Assembly (NCBI RefSeq): GCF_030704535.1
Contig: NC_081811.1
Location: 4,126,001-4,190,000 of the forward strand
Direction of reading: 5' to 3'
Length of the DNA: 64,000 nucleotides
DNA from: Vitis vinifera
Lineage: Eukaryota > Streptophyta > Magnoliopsida > Vitales > Vitaceae
Shown here: piece by piece, positions 47,807 through 60,153 of the stretch
How positions within the stretch are numbered: the stretch's first letter is position 1
How the letters are laid out: every line of letters starts with the position of its first letter
The notes under the pieces: model-generated
Told to the model about the DNA's origin: nothing
The model's input: the letters and a program-made list of their open reading frames with translations, nothing else
Database searches by the model: none
Program-made: the position numbers and the translations under genes

Positions 47807-50800
47807 TGGGGTCGGCCATATGATGTTTTCTTCCTGTCGTCGGGTCATCGTACAGTTGGAGAGGCACATGGCTGATGGCTGGCAGGATTGGTTAGAAGAT
47901 TCTTTATTCATTTGGGTTCAAAAGCAAAAAGGAAAAAAAAATGATTCATGTTTGATTTATCTTCTGTGTTTTTTTTTTTAGATGGAGAATATCAAATTGA
48001 TATGTAGAGATCCCACAACATTAGATTATCAACGAGAACAGAAACAAATTCTTTTAGATACATGCTTTGGCACAATCAAAATGACTGATAGTAGTGTGTT
48101 TCACGTTACCATTTTCTGTAGCTTTCAAGCATGAAAACATCAAAACCATGTGATATTTAGCAGTTGGTTCAACAAACACGATACTTGGGCATTATATTGG
48201 CAGTATGTGGAACACCCTCTTAATAATCACCGGTCTATCTCAAATTCTCAACCAAAAATAATCAAGCGCCGTTTTAACATCGTCTGAATGGATTGCTCTG
48301 TTCCAAGTGTCCCTTCGAGCAATTTCTTCCAAGTTCAAAATGAACAAGAAAGGTTGGGAAAGTAAAGCCAAAACCAGAGAAATTACAAGCTACAAGCTGC
48401 ATCCGGGACCATTTCCTGGCATAAATCGATATACATGACACGTAAAAGCCACACAGATTATCGCTGGGACTAGCTTTTGGAGTTATATCCAAAAGCTCAA
48501 ATTGAAGACAAAATAGGCGTCTGCAGCCCAAAATGGTTGAACTCTTCCTCTTGATGCCTATCCATCCAACAAGGTAGGGTGCAACCTGTTTACTGATAGA
48601 TACGGAACCTTCCTACTCCCCAGTCCCCACTAACCCATACCCATGGTGTAACTGCCTTTAGGTGTAGGATATGATGGCTTTTATTTTTATGTCTTCTTCT
48701 CAGTTTTATGTCCGGATATATCTCTATTTTGGAAGTTTTTGCAAGTGGGGATTTTTCCAACTCGCATTTTCTTCTTCGGTTGGCGCAATTTTAGATGGGG
48801 AGGAGGCTGGAAGTTGCGAATTTGAGCATTTGCAGTAGATGCCAAGACATGAAAGTGACATAGCAAGAGAACCTAACATGTGCTTAAAAGGGGAAGAAAA
48901 AGGGTAAAGCAGAGACCATTAGCTGCTCATGGGACATATGCAGGGTCAAAGACCAGCCACTCACGTGCGCCACCAGTGCGACTGGATGAAGAAGCGGAAA
49001 TATGGGTCAACCATATAAAATATTAACCCATCTTCACTCTTAATATAAGTCAAATATGTGAATTTATTCCATGAATTTCTGGGCAAATATGAAATGGGAG
49101 GGAGGACATAGAAGTAGGCCCATAAGGCCGTCCGGGGCAAGCAGGCAGGGTCACTCACATAGATAAAAGCCCGGCCATGGAACATAATTCCCTTCCGGGG
49201 CAGTTGGAATATAAATACGGCGGTTACCCATCATTTAAGGTTAATATTCATCACATTAATTGCCAACCAACCGTATATGATAATCAATGATTCGCATTAC
49301 ATATTAATGTGCACCTAAAGCTGTAATAAATGCCAATCATAAAGGCTCAAAAAAACGTTATAGACCTTCCGTTATAAAAGGCATCAACGCCAAAAACCTG
49401 GTACACCCATAAAATTCTTTTCGACTTGCTATGGAGTTCTTCTCGGAGCTAATTTAGCCATTGGAGGAGCATGCCCAAAAACCATCTAACCACTCCTTTT
49501 TTAGGAAAGTGCAATTGCTAAGTAGAGAAGGCTGCTCGTGATAAGTGACATATAGTGCTGTCGAGATTACATCTTCGGTTGTCTCGAGGGCCTAAACTCG
49601 TTTTGAATGGCTAGATTTACTAGAACAATATTTATATATTTATTTAAATGCATTTAAAAATTTGTCTTAGGGATGACATTGAAACAAGTTTTTTTAGATA
49701 TCCATCTTTAATGAGAATGATAACGATTAGATTTATAACAATAATATTTTTATCTTTTTTAAATGCATTCAAAAAGTTTTTTTAGATTCCTAAGTTAGGG
49801 ATAACATTGAAACAAGTTTTTTAAAATATCTATCTTTAATAAAAAAAAGTTTGAGATAAAAATAAGTTTCGAGGTTTGAAAAGTTTTTAAAACAGTTCAA
49901 ATGAGTTTGAATATAACTTTGACTGGTCCTATCTTATTTAAAATTTATTTTTGAGGTAAGGATGAAAATAAATATAAATAAATAAGACGGATTGAGTTAA
50001 AAGTGTCATTCTGTTATTTGACAAAAAATTTAAAAAGAATTTTGCTAATATTTATTATTTTCCCACTTAATTCTTATGTTCATGGGAATCTCTCTATTTA
50101 TTTAGCTTATATGCATCTGGGCAATACTCGAACCCGTCTAGGGTTTTAAAATTGAACCATGTCCCATTAGGGGTGGGACGGAGAGGGTACCCGAAAAAAC
50201 CCGACCAATTGCCATCCCTACTCCTGCATGTCTCCCAACACAACCCAAAGACTCTTTTGCTTAAGGGATTTTTGATAATTGAACACAGTTAAAAGAAGTA
50301 ATTTTTATATATCGACCAGTAAATATTTAAAAAATAAATAAATTAATTAACATATTTTAATTCATTTTTAAAATCATTGGTAACACAAATTACATAATTT
50401 CCTTTTTAACCTTATTCAAATTATTATTAAAATAATATCTATTGTTATAGAAAAAATTAACTTTTTATTGCTTATTTATAGATTAAATTTAAATAAATTT
50501 TTGAGAAAATAATTGATATGACCTAGGAAAATATTTTGATATCTTATTTTCCTTAAAATATGACAATACCTAATTAATTTCAGATTTATGGCTTTGAAGA
50601 TATCACATCATTTTTTTTTTCCAAATTATATTTTTCACCATTTATAATTAAGAAATGAACACTTTGAATATAAAAATAAATATGATATAATATTAAATCA
50701 AATGAGAAATTAAATAATTATTTTTCTTAATCATTAATTTTATCTTGAAAATAATGAATATTAACTAATTAAAAATAAATTTTAATTGTTTTTCCATGTG

Positions 50801-51929
50801 CTTTTTTCTTTCTACAATAAATGGTTTTCAAAATTTGAATAAAAAAAATTATATTTTAAGATATGTTTTTTGAATAAAAAATATTCAATACACTTAAATA
50901 AAATAAAATCTATAATGATTTTAATTTTTTAAAGCTTTTTAAGAAAATTACAATGTAATTTAATTTAGGAAGGAATTAATATGATATTTTCCTAAGAGAA
51001 ATGATCACATCTTAAAAATCATCTTCTGCAAAACTTCTGTAACATTATTTTTTTTTACCATAATTAATAAATGAAAAATAAAAATAAAAAAATATTTTCA
51101 TTCATTAAAAAATATATTTATATTTATATTTTTTAATAAATATAAATAAAAAAGTGATAAAATTTGTTTCCGAATTTTAAAAAAAATCAATAAATATAAA
51201 AATAGATTATTAATTTTTTTTTAAGACAAATTTAAAAATGGAAGGAAAAACTTCATTTGAATTAAAATTTAATTTTTTATCCACCAATTGATTTGTAAAG
51301 ATTTTTTTTTAAGGAAAATTAAAATGTTTTAATTAATTTTAAAGATAAAATTTAAAAATGATTGAAACATTATTTTTTTTAATCTTATACAAATTATTGA
51401 TATAATAAAAATTTCTTAAAAATTTAAAATTATTAGAACATATTTTTTTTTTAATCTTATAAAAATTATTTTGAAAAAATATATCTAGTTTTATAATAAA
51501 ATTTTTATTTTTATTTTTTAATTTATGTATATGTATTTTAAAATTATATAATCTTTTTTGAGAAAATAATTGATATGACCTATCTTCCAAATCGATAAAA
51601 ATCTTTCTTGAAGACTGTGTTGATCCGTATTCAGAAGTTTCTAACTTTTCTTTTTGAATTGGAATTATTTGCAATGTGAATAAAGATACTTCTTTTTTTT
51701 TTTTATTAGTAATCATTCTTATAAAATAACCTACATCGTCAATCTTAAAGGAGAGACATAAATCACTTTTTCTGGATTTTTTTTATTAGAGTAATTTGAA
51801 AAGTAATTTGAAATTATCCTTCCCTCTTATCTGATAAAAACTATAATAAATTTGAAATTATTTTTCCTATTACAATAATTTAATAATTATTTTTTAAAAT
51901 TATCACTCTTATAAATAAATCCCACTTTT
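47807..51929. other. 4.1-kb intergenic spacer
   Basis: The lipase 3' untranslated region occupies the first few hundred bases. The rest becomes AT-rich after about 49600. A phrase AGGGGTGGGACGGAGAGGGT with CCCGACCAATTGCCATCCCT at 50168-50220 resembles the ends of a dispersed plant repeat, but no border was found. No gene is supported. Confidence 0.5.
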
Positions 51930-52890
51930 CCTTGGTTGAAAGAGAACCATAAACTCCAATTTAAGTTTGCAAAACTATCAGCTTTCCTACCCATCTTACT
52001 TGAAATAAGTAGCGACTGCTTATCAACCATTTCCCTTTTTAATATTAAGGATTACGGTAATTTAAGAATTATTTTTTAAAATTACTGTACTCATATTGAA
52101 AATCCCATTTTTCCTTAGTTGAGAGAGAACCATAAACTCCAATTTAAGTTTGCAAAACTACCAGCTTTCCTACCCATCTTACTTGAAACAAGTAGCGACT
52201 GCTTATCAACCATTTCCCTTTTTAATATTAAGGATTGATTCCATTGTTCATAACATCAAAGTGTTTTTCCTATTACGGTAATTTAAGAATTATTTTTTAA
52301 AATTACCGTACTCATATCGAAAATCTCATTTTTCCTTAGTTGAGAAAGAACCATAAACTCCAATTTAAGTTTGCAAAACTACCAGCTTTCCTATCCATCT
52401 TACTTGAAACAAGTAGCGACTGCTTATCAACCATTTCCCTTTTTAATATTAAGGATTGATTCCATTGTTCATAACATCAAAGTGTTTTTCCTATTACGAT
52501 AATTTAAGAATTATTTTTTAAAATTACCGTACTCTTATCAAAAATCCCACTTTTCCTTGGCCAATTTAAGTTTGCAAAACTACCAGCTTTCCTACCCATC
52601 CTACTTGAAATAAGTAGCGACTGCTTATCAACCATTTCCCTTTTTAATATTAAGGACTGATTCCATTGTTCATAACATTAAAGTGTTTTTGCTATTACAA
52701 TAATTTAAGAATTATTTTTTAAAATAACTATACTCTTATCAAAAATCCCACTTTTCCTTGGCCAATTTAAGTTTGCAAAACTACCAGCTTTCCTACCCAT
52801 CCTACTTGAAACAAGTAGCGACTGTTTATCAACCATTTCCCTTTTTAATATTAAGGACTGATTCCATTGTTCATAACATCAAAGTGTTTT
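51930..52890. repeat. tandem array, about 200-bp unit, five copies
   Basis: The landmark CCAATTTAAGTTTGCAAAAC starts at 51956, 52139, 52360, 52561 and 52762, giving spacings of 183, 221, 201 and 201. Each copy continues through CCAGCTTTCCTACCCATC (or close), AAGTAGCGACTGCTTATCAA and CCATTTCCCTTTTTAATATT. The last two copies lack the GAGAGAACCATAAACT block. No protein or RNA role is visible. Confidence 0.9.
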
Positions 52891-52909
52891 TTATAGACAA
52901 ATTTTATAT

Positions 52910-53640
52910 ATATATATTTTTTTTAATAGGTAAACTTTTGTCCCAACTGCAACCTCCCACAAACCCTCCCCATCCCTTAATCACTTGAGCGAGACCTCAA
53001 AGGTATAGACAAATATTATAAACAACACCAAAATACACAAGAAATATACAAAGATCCCAAAATGACATTAAGATGGGGAGATTAACAAAAAAACACCGCC
53101 CCCAATAAAAAAAACAGTCCAACCAATCAACAAAATCTAAAGTAGACATAGAAGCTCATCTAAGACTTTCCAATCCGAAGCCAGACAAGAGCACAAAAAA
53201 GGTTTTTTAAAGCTTGATCTATTTGTTCTTCATTGACAAAAGCTCTATGATTCTTCTCCTAATAAATGGTCTAGAATAAGCATGGAGAGGCGGCCCTCCA
53301 CACCTTCATATTCTTCTTTCCCCTAAAGGTCCCTTGTCAGCTTGATAATGTTTTTCTAATTGTAGAAGGCGACACCTACTCAACTTTAAACAATGAGAAT
53401 GATAAGGGCCATAAAATTCTCATTTTAGCATAATGAAGGACATGGTCAGTTGATTTCTCCTCAAGGAAGATTACATCATTCGCCAAAGTCCATCCCCTTT
53501 GTTTTAGGTGATCTAGAGTCAAACTCTCTCCCCAAGCTGCTTCCCAAGCAAAGAATCCTACTTTTGTTAGCACCCATGGGCTCCACACTACTTTTACCAG
53601 AAAAGTTTTCTTTTTCCATTTCAACACTACATATTTAGAA
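52910..53640 (-). pseudogene. LINE ORF2 3' remnant
   Basis: At 53376-53627 the minus strand encodes a reverse-transcriptase zinc-binding domain: WSPWVLTKVGFFAWEAAWGE, then LTLDHLKQRGWTLAND, then STDHVLHYAKMRILWPL. A further frame near 53300 reads VWRAASPCLF with NHRAFVNEEQIDQALK downstream, the usual end of L1-type ORF2. A T run near 52917-52925 could be the poly(A) end. It is 5'-truncated with stops, so inactive. Confidence 0.75.
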
Positions 53641-54553
53641 GGGTGGGGTGGTTGTCAGGCTGCAATAAGCAGACAATTACATATACAAGCATTTGGGCGT
53701 TCATGGAGATCGACTCAATTCATTAAGTTTCACATGGGTCTTCAAATGAGCCCCATTTAGCACTTTAATTCTCTTAACAGGAATTCAAAATATCTATCTG
53801 CATTGCCCATGTCAAGTGTGGTATATTATCCAAATTTTAAATCTTGGTTATTTGATATGCAAGTTGTTGGGAATCAAAATTCAGATGCTCGATAGTGTCA
53901 TGCAATCCAGTAATTCAGGCACAAAAATATGGACTCCTTAGATGATATTTGAATGATTGACCTTATGGGATCATATTTCCATGCATAACATACTGGAAAA
54001 CTAAATACACAAATAAAGGAGGTATGCAAATATTTGGATGCTAATCAGATATTTAATCTAGGATTTAAGTTCTACAATGAATTGAACCATCACTTTTTAG
54101 TAGTTTTTTCCTAGAAGAAAACTAGCATTCAAATGAGTCAAATTTTTCTTAATTACATCCATCCACAGACTCATTGTGCAGATGGAAGATGTCAAGGTCA
54201 AGCAAACACAGAATTTCAATATCATAAATCTTCAAAAGAACATTATAAATGATAAAATGAATACCAATGACCTGATTACCAACAAAATGGGCTGGCTTCA
54301 AAGGCTACACAAACAGAACAGAATGATTTCGTTCCCATAAACAGAAATATCTATAAGGCATCCCATGTAACTTTATGAAATTTTGTTCCAAATGTGTCCA
54401 CAAACAAGTATTTTTTCTCAATCCATCACAAGTATTACATAACTTGGCCACAAAGTAGTCAGCACTGTTCATCCAAGAAAGGAAGGGGATAAGTCCTCAA
54501 CATAAATCTATGCCAGACATGTCCTTCCCCAATACAGGGGAATGGAGATCAAG
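53641..54553. other. intergenic DNA, 3' flank of the TMEM205-like gene
   Basis: No reading frame with recognisable similarity. The part nearest 54553 is probably the 3' untranslated region of the minus-strand gene. Confidence 0.5.
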
Positions 54554-55879
54554 TTACAGGTCCATTTTACCAGCTAGGTACCATGAATGCATTGCAAGGC
54601 TGCCAAAGGACATGATATTGGCAAGGGATGATAGTCCATGAATCATACCGAATTTTTTGTTCATGGCTGCAAGCTTTGGATTCACCTTGGCAACCTCCTT
54701 GTTCTTTGACCGCCCAATTTCCTCACCAATGTTTTGCTCTCTCTCCACCTTGTGCCTCTGCTTCATCATCTGTCCAAAAAGGGGCCCCAAAAAATTATAC
54801 ATCAGCAACAAAATCATTTTAGCACCAGCACATAGCACTCCCATTCTAGGTATCAACAAAAAAAAAAAAAAGAGCACTGCATTTCTTTGGGAATCATCTT
54901 CTACCCAAAAATTACTGCCTGCAATTAATATTAGATATTTGATGAATATACTTATCATATGTCAAGGTTAGTCACCGAGCAAACATGTGAAAGAATAGAG
55001 AAGCAAATTCTAGTACCCAGTGCTTACGGTCCTTTTCGTCCCAAAAGAAGGAAATTTTCAAGCCAACTATACCAAATACTTGTCAGGGCCCAAAATTGGC
55101 ACTTATGCTGTGCGAATTTCTATGTTTTTTCCTACATTTTTCTCAGCAACCAAACATAGGCAAAATAAAAACAAAAAAAATGGAGGCAACAATGAACACT
55201 TTATGGGAAAATGGTGGAAAACAACAAAATTCAGAAACATATAAGTCAAACTAGTCACCTAAATGCCCAATATAGCTAGAAAATCGATACCTCAATTGTC
55301 ATTGGTGTAAAGACGAGCAAATTTGTGAGATTGAAAGCAAAGGCGGAGAGAAGAAATCCTAGCTGGTACTTCTCGGCGGTAGAAGAAGACTTCCATGGAT
55401 GTAGATAACCAAACGACGCCGTTGAAACCGCACAACACACACCAACCATCGAGAAATAAGCAGGAAACATCTTGCTTTGCAAATTACCGAACGTATGCCT
55501 CGGAAGATTCCTGAGTCATCATTATACTTCTCAATCATAACAATTAAAAAATTTAGAGGAACTATCCAGTACCTCCCTTTGGTCGCCGATAAAATTTGGG
55601 AAAAAATGACCTAGATTTTCTCGGCAAACAAACCGAGCACAACAGGCAAAATTGGGTCGAAAAGAATTATTACTTGAACATTATGATGCCGCCGATGAAG
55701 GTGACCCAGAGAGCGGCGCCCCAAGCGGTGGCGAAGCAGAGCAGGTGAGCGAGTTTGAGGGCAGCGGTTAGCTTTGACGAATGGCTACCGTCTGATTTGG
55801 ATCCGAATGTCTCCGGCGAGAAAATAACTCCGACGGCCAAGAAAGTGACGGCGCCGAGAAACCGAGTCAGCCAACCCAT
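54554..55879 (-). CDS. TMEM205/DUF4149 family membrane protein
   Basis: Three exons on the minus strand, 55879-55674, 55510-55291 and 54769-54554, with GT/AG borders, give 213 aa. Four hydrophobic stretches are visible: residues about 3-20 (LTRFLGAVTFLAVGVIF), 40-66 (LLCFATAWGAALWVTFIGGI), 82-100 (AYFSMVGVCCAVSTASFGYL) and 112-132 (LGFLLSAFAFNLTNLLVFTP). A basic/acidic loop with MMKQRHKVEREQNIGEE follows, and a last weak hydrophobic segment ends KMDL. The WGAALWVTFIGG motif is a hallmark of the TMEM205-like domain. Arabidopsis members are labelled LEA-family proteins; their biochemical role is unknown. A broken second copy of its first half lies at 59717-60153. Confidence 0.9.
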
Positions 55880-57108
55880 TTCTGACGACGGAGTGACTCA
55901 CTGAATCTAGTTCCGATATGGCAACGTTGAAGGAGCAGGTACGATTAAGAGAGCAACACCTGGCCGACTCGTTCTTCTTCCTTGACTAGTGGGTCACGTT
56001 GATATATAAATTATTAAGTTCCCAAAAACACCCTTCTTGTTTTCGGGGTACACGTTATGATTGAATAGAATGTTGACGTGGTATTATTTAAAACTGCCAC
56101 GTATGTAAACGAAAAAGGAAAAAGATGGTTGTGGATAGAATACTGCCTCGTTCGTTCATTTTCCCATTTTTAGCTTTAAGTTCAAGTTAAAGCTCAAATC
56201 AAAGCCACGGATTTTAAACGGTAATTAGTTTATAAGAGTTTTATTAAATAACTTTTTTATAAGCTAACATATTATTTTTCCAAAAACTAATATTTCCATT
56301 TTTTTTTTTGGGGAAAAACATTTTTTTTAAATACAATTAGCCAAATAAGCATATAACCTTTTATTAAATTTATAAAAATGATTAATTGAATCAAATAAAT
56401 TTAATGATATATAAAAACGAAAATATTGAGATATATCGTATCGAAAGAAACGGATACGATATATATCTATTTGAAAAATATTGATAATCTCATATTTATA
56501 GAGGATACAAGCAAAAAATCAATCTTAGATAGAAAAAAAAAACTTGAAATTTTTTATATATTAGAGAATTGATATTATATATTATAAGATAAGATGTGTA
56601 TATAATATAATATTTTAAAGTATTATATGAAAAGAGATATGTCATATCATATTTATATTTAAATTTTAAAATAAATAAATATTTATTTGAAATAAAAATT
56701 ACACTACACTTTAATATTTTTTATTAAAAAAAAAAAGAATCTTTCACATGTTCAATAGTATTAAAAAAGAATTCAATCACTATAATTTTTATTTTTTACT
56801 AACAATATTTATTATTAAAATATTTAAAATGTATAAATAAAAAATATTATATTATATTCTTAAAATATATAAAACAATTAGCATATACTAAATAATACAT
56901 TTTATTATTTTTTATTACAAATTAAATTTTTTATCTAAAATTTATTGATTTATAAAATGAATAAAATAGAAAATTAAAAGATAAAATAAAGAATATATAT
57001 AATATACTAACTGAGGTTTGAATTACTGTTTACTCTAGATGGCGGATTAATGTGAACAACCAAACATGACCTTCCTAATTTTGTTGGATGGTGGATTAAT
57101 GTGACCGG
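55880..57108. other. promoter side of the TMEM205-like gene and AT-rich spacer
   Basis: The first 230 bases should hold the minus-strand promoter; TTGACGTGG and GCCACGTA lie at about 56073-56103. From about 56200 the DNA is extremely AT-rich with no gene. Confidence 0.5.
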
Positions 57109-57883
57109 TGTAGGGACCCCTCTCCCTGATAACACGTGGTACACATCTCCTGATAACACATGACACACATCTCCTGATGACGCATGACACACATTCTCAT
57201 CCGGATCAACCTCATCCGGATTTCCCTAAGAGTATACGTGGCGCGCCTCTCCTATCCGGACTCCCTCAAGGAGAGGCACACGACACTCACAAGCATAACA
57301 TTCGGACGACTGCCACAACGCATCCGAACGACCGACATACACTATCCGGGTATGTTTGTCCGGATCATTGACTAAAGTAAGCAAGTCTTACACGTTATCA
57401 CAACAGTCTGCCATGACCCACGTTCCATCACCTGCAGAGTGAAAAGATAAGAATGAAGTGACGACAAGTCATTTCCTACGATCACTTCCCACGATCACCT
57501 ACCACGACTTCTGACAGTCGCAACACCTACCACGATCTCTGGCAACCGCCTGTAGGGTGATGATGACCTTGCCACCACCTAGTGTCATCATGACAACACA
57601 AAATATCTCCCTGCCATTAAAGAGAGAAACAAAGCTTCTGATACTATATATATGAACCTTCACACAAAGAGGAAGGTAAGCTTGCTATACCTAGTAAAAG
57701 GCCAACTGATTTATCTCTATCTCTCTAACCATGGCTGACAAAACCATCGGAGGGTGCGTCCGGACACCCTGTCCGGACGCCTTTTGCAGGTAATACGATT
57801 GAATCAAGAATCTATATTAGTTGAGATCGTGCGTCCACCCATTTGGCAACTACGTGGATCACCAGGGACGCGAGGCCTCAACA
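57109..57883 (+). repeat. 5' LTR of the truncated gypsy element
   Basis: 775 bp. A TATA box (TACTATATATATG) lies at about 57642-57654. A perfect hairpin with 11-bp arms GCGTCCGGACA and TGTCCGGACGC around CCC lies at 57756-57780. The first 200 bases repeat ACACATCTCCTGATAACAC-like phrases. Confidence 0.82.
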
Positions 57884-57900
57884 TTGGCGCCGTCTGTGGG
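57884..57900 (+). other. primer binding site of the truncated gypsy element
   Basis: TTGGCGCCGTCTGTGGG directly follows the LTR. This form is usual in plant Tat/Athila-type gypsy elements; the exact tRNA was not determined. Confidence 0.7.
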
Positions 57901-57930
57901 AGCATATCACTGATTCAGTCACCAGCAAAG

Positions 57931-59716
57931 ATGACCACACCTTCCCAAAGTCGTTCATCTGGTAGGGAACAGGAAGATAATTCTGAATGGCGCCGAGCCA
58001 TCGAAAGAAGACAGTTGGCAAGCGAGCGACAATTGAAAGCTCTCTTCCAGGAGACAGAAAGATTAAGAGAAGAAAACGCAGTACTATGCATCCAGGCTTC
58101 AACATCAGGGCCTCCCCGTCTGCAACGTTCGAGAGGCCAGGTAGCAAACTCAAGGTCAGAACCAGAGTCAATATATCCTGGGACAGCGGGAGCTATCCCA
58201 GAAACGTACAACGTGAGGCCACATGAGCCATACACGCCCATGCCTCGAGCTCCCCGTGAGGAAAGCTCGGACTCCACTCATTTTTCAACAAAAAGGCAAC
58301 GCGACAGAAAATCTCAGTTGTCAAATTCAATACGTGCAAGACTAGGCCCACAAGAGCCTGGGAGACCAAGATCACCAGCAGCCACAACCTGGGCAGCACG
58401 CCCTGACCATGTGGTCACCCCCATGGTGCAGAACGTGCTCCCGCACCGTGACCCTATGGTCACCCTCATGGTGCGGAACGTTCACTCGCATCTAGCGGCG
58501 CGACAAGATGGGAGAAACCTCCCAAACGAGCCACCCATTGGCTCCATCAGCAAAAGGCTGGACGACATGCTCTTCACGCCTTTCTACTCTCACATCATTC
58601 ATTATGAGCCCCCAAGGGGATTCCTCGTACCAAAATTCTCCACATACGATGGGTCCAGCGACCCCTTCGACCATATCATGCATTATCGACAGCTCATGAC
58701 GCTCGATATTGGCAACGACGCGCTGCTGTGCAAAGTATTCCCCGCCAGTCTACAAGGGCAGACCCTTTCATGGTTTCATCGTCTACCTCCCAATTCTGTT
58801 GGCAATTTCAGGGACCTATCCGAAGCTTTCGTGGGACAATACTTGTGCTCCGCTCGACACAAGCAGAACATCAGCACTCTGCAAAACATAAAAATACAGG
58901 ATAACGAATCCTTAAGGGAGTTCGTGAAGTGGTTTGGTCAAGCCGTGCTTCAAGTAGAGGCTTGCAGTATGGATGCTGTCCTACAGATCTTCAAATGAAG
59001 CATCTGTCCAGGCACACCATTTTTCGAATCACTAGCTAAAAAGTCTCCTACAACGATGGACGACTTGTTCAGACGTGCAAACAAATACTCAATGCTCAAA
59101 GATGACGTACGAGCAGCCACCCAGCAAGTCCTAGTTGCTGGGCAAGCATCTAGAAGTGGCACGGAAAGAAGTGCCAAACCTCCGGACCAGCCGAGGCCGT
59201 CAGATCGAAGACAGGAGGGACCAAGTCGCCTGGAAAGGCCACCCCTCATGCCACTTTCCATATCATATGAAAAACTTCTTCCTATGATCCAAGGTTTGTC
59301 CGACTTCAGGTGGCCTATACCCCTCAGAACGGACCCAACCAAAAGAGATCATAGCAAGAAATGTGTCTTCCACAAGGAGCATGGTCACACAACGGAAGAA
59401 TGCAGGTGCCTCCATTATTTGGTCGAAAGGCTCATAAGGGCGGGACACTTAAAGCAATACCTCCGCTCAGAAGCCGGAGGTAGAGACGCTTCCCAAAATC
59501 ACAACTCTGGAGCCCCCAGGGCCTTGGCCGCCCCCAAGGCCGTTATAAACTACATTAACGGAGGCCCATCTGACGAGGAGTATGACTCTAAACGAAAGAG
59601 ACAAAAGTTGTTAAGAGCTGCATCAGTGTGTGAGCGTATCAACTCCATCCGGCCTGGACTAACTGGAGAGGGCCCTCGCCCCATAGATAGGATAATCATT
59701 TTCCCACCAGTAGACC
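57931..59716 (+). pseudogene. gypsy gag with one nonsense codon
   Basis: ATG at 57931 (MTTPSQSRSSGREQEDNSEW). A coiled-coil-like segment (RQLKALFQETERLREENAVL) precedes the gag core: FSTYDGSSDPFDHIMHYRQL, then WFHRLPPNSVGNFRDLSEAF. A TGA at 58996-58998 breaks an otherwise open frame. After it, in the same frame, come MDDLFRRANKYSMLKDDVRA and a zinc motif C-x2-H-x4-H-x4-C (CVFHKEHGHTTEEC). The TGA is probably a mutated CGA Arg codon. Confidence 0.85.
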
Positions 59717-60153
59717 CCAACCATAGAGAAATAAGCAGGAAACATCTTGCTTTGCAAATTACCGAATGCCTCGGAAGATTCCCGAGTCATCATTATACTT
59801 CTCAATCATTACAATTAAAAAAAAATTACAGTAACTATCCAGTACCTCCTTTTGGTCGCCAATAAAATTTGGGAAAAAATAACCTACATTTTCTCAGCGA
59901 CCAAACAGAGCACAACAGGCAAAATCGGGTCATAAAGAATTATTACTTGAACATTATGATGACGCCAATGAAGGTGACCTAGAGAGATGCGCCCCAAGCG
60001 ATGGCGAAGCAGAGGAGGTGAAAGAGTTTGAGGGCAGCGGTTATCTTTGACGAATGGATACCGTTCGATTCGGATCCGAATGTCTCCGGCAATAATATAA
60101 CTCCGATTGCCAAGAAACTGAGGGCGCCGAGAAACAAAGTTAGCCAACCTATT
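59717..60153 (-). pseudogene. truncated duplicate of the TMEM205-like gene
   Basis: Matches 55443-55880: the 5' half of exon 2, all of intron 1, and exon 1 of the intact gene, in the same orientation. The start codon is lost (minus strand ATA where the parent has ATG, at 60150-60152). Extra changes include a stop where the parent reads WVTFIGG, and a 4-base deletion in the exon 2 part. The intron is kept, so it arose by DNA duplication, not by retroposition. Its left edge joins the gypsy gag at the shared bases CCAACCAT; its right edge abuts a Copia LTR. Confidence 0.9.

Larger units (their letters stand above)
57109..59716 (+). mobile_element. 3'-truncated Ty3/gypsy element
   Basis: The 5' LTR (57109-57883) starts TGTAGGGACC and ends CCTCAACA. 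A primer site and a gag gene follow. Everything after gag is missing: at 59717 the sequence passes into a copy of the TMEM205-like gene. There is no pol and no 3' LTR. Confidence 0.85.

Noticed and set aside
57754..57930. Extending the gypsy gag start upstream to 57754
   Set aside because: That stretch is the end of the LTR and the primer site; the first ATG after the primer site is at 57931.
59717..60153. A second functional TMEM205-like gene
   Set aside because: It lacks the start codon, half of exon 2 and all of exon 3, and carries extra disabling changes.
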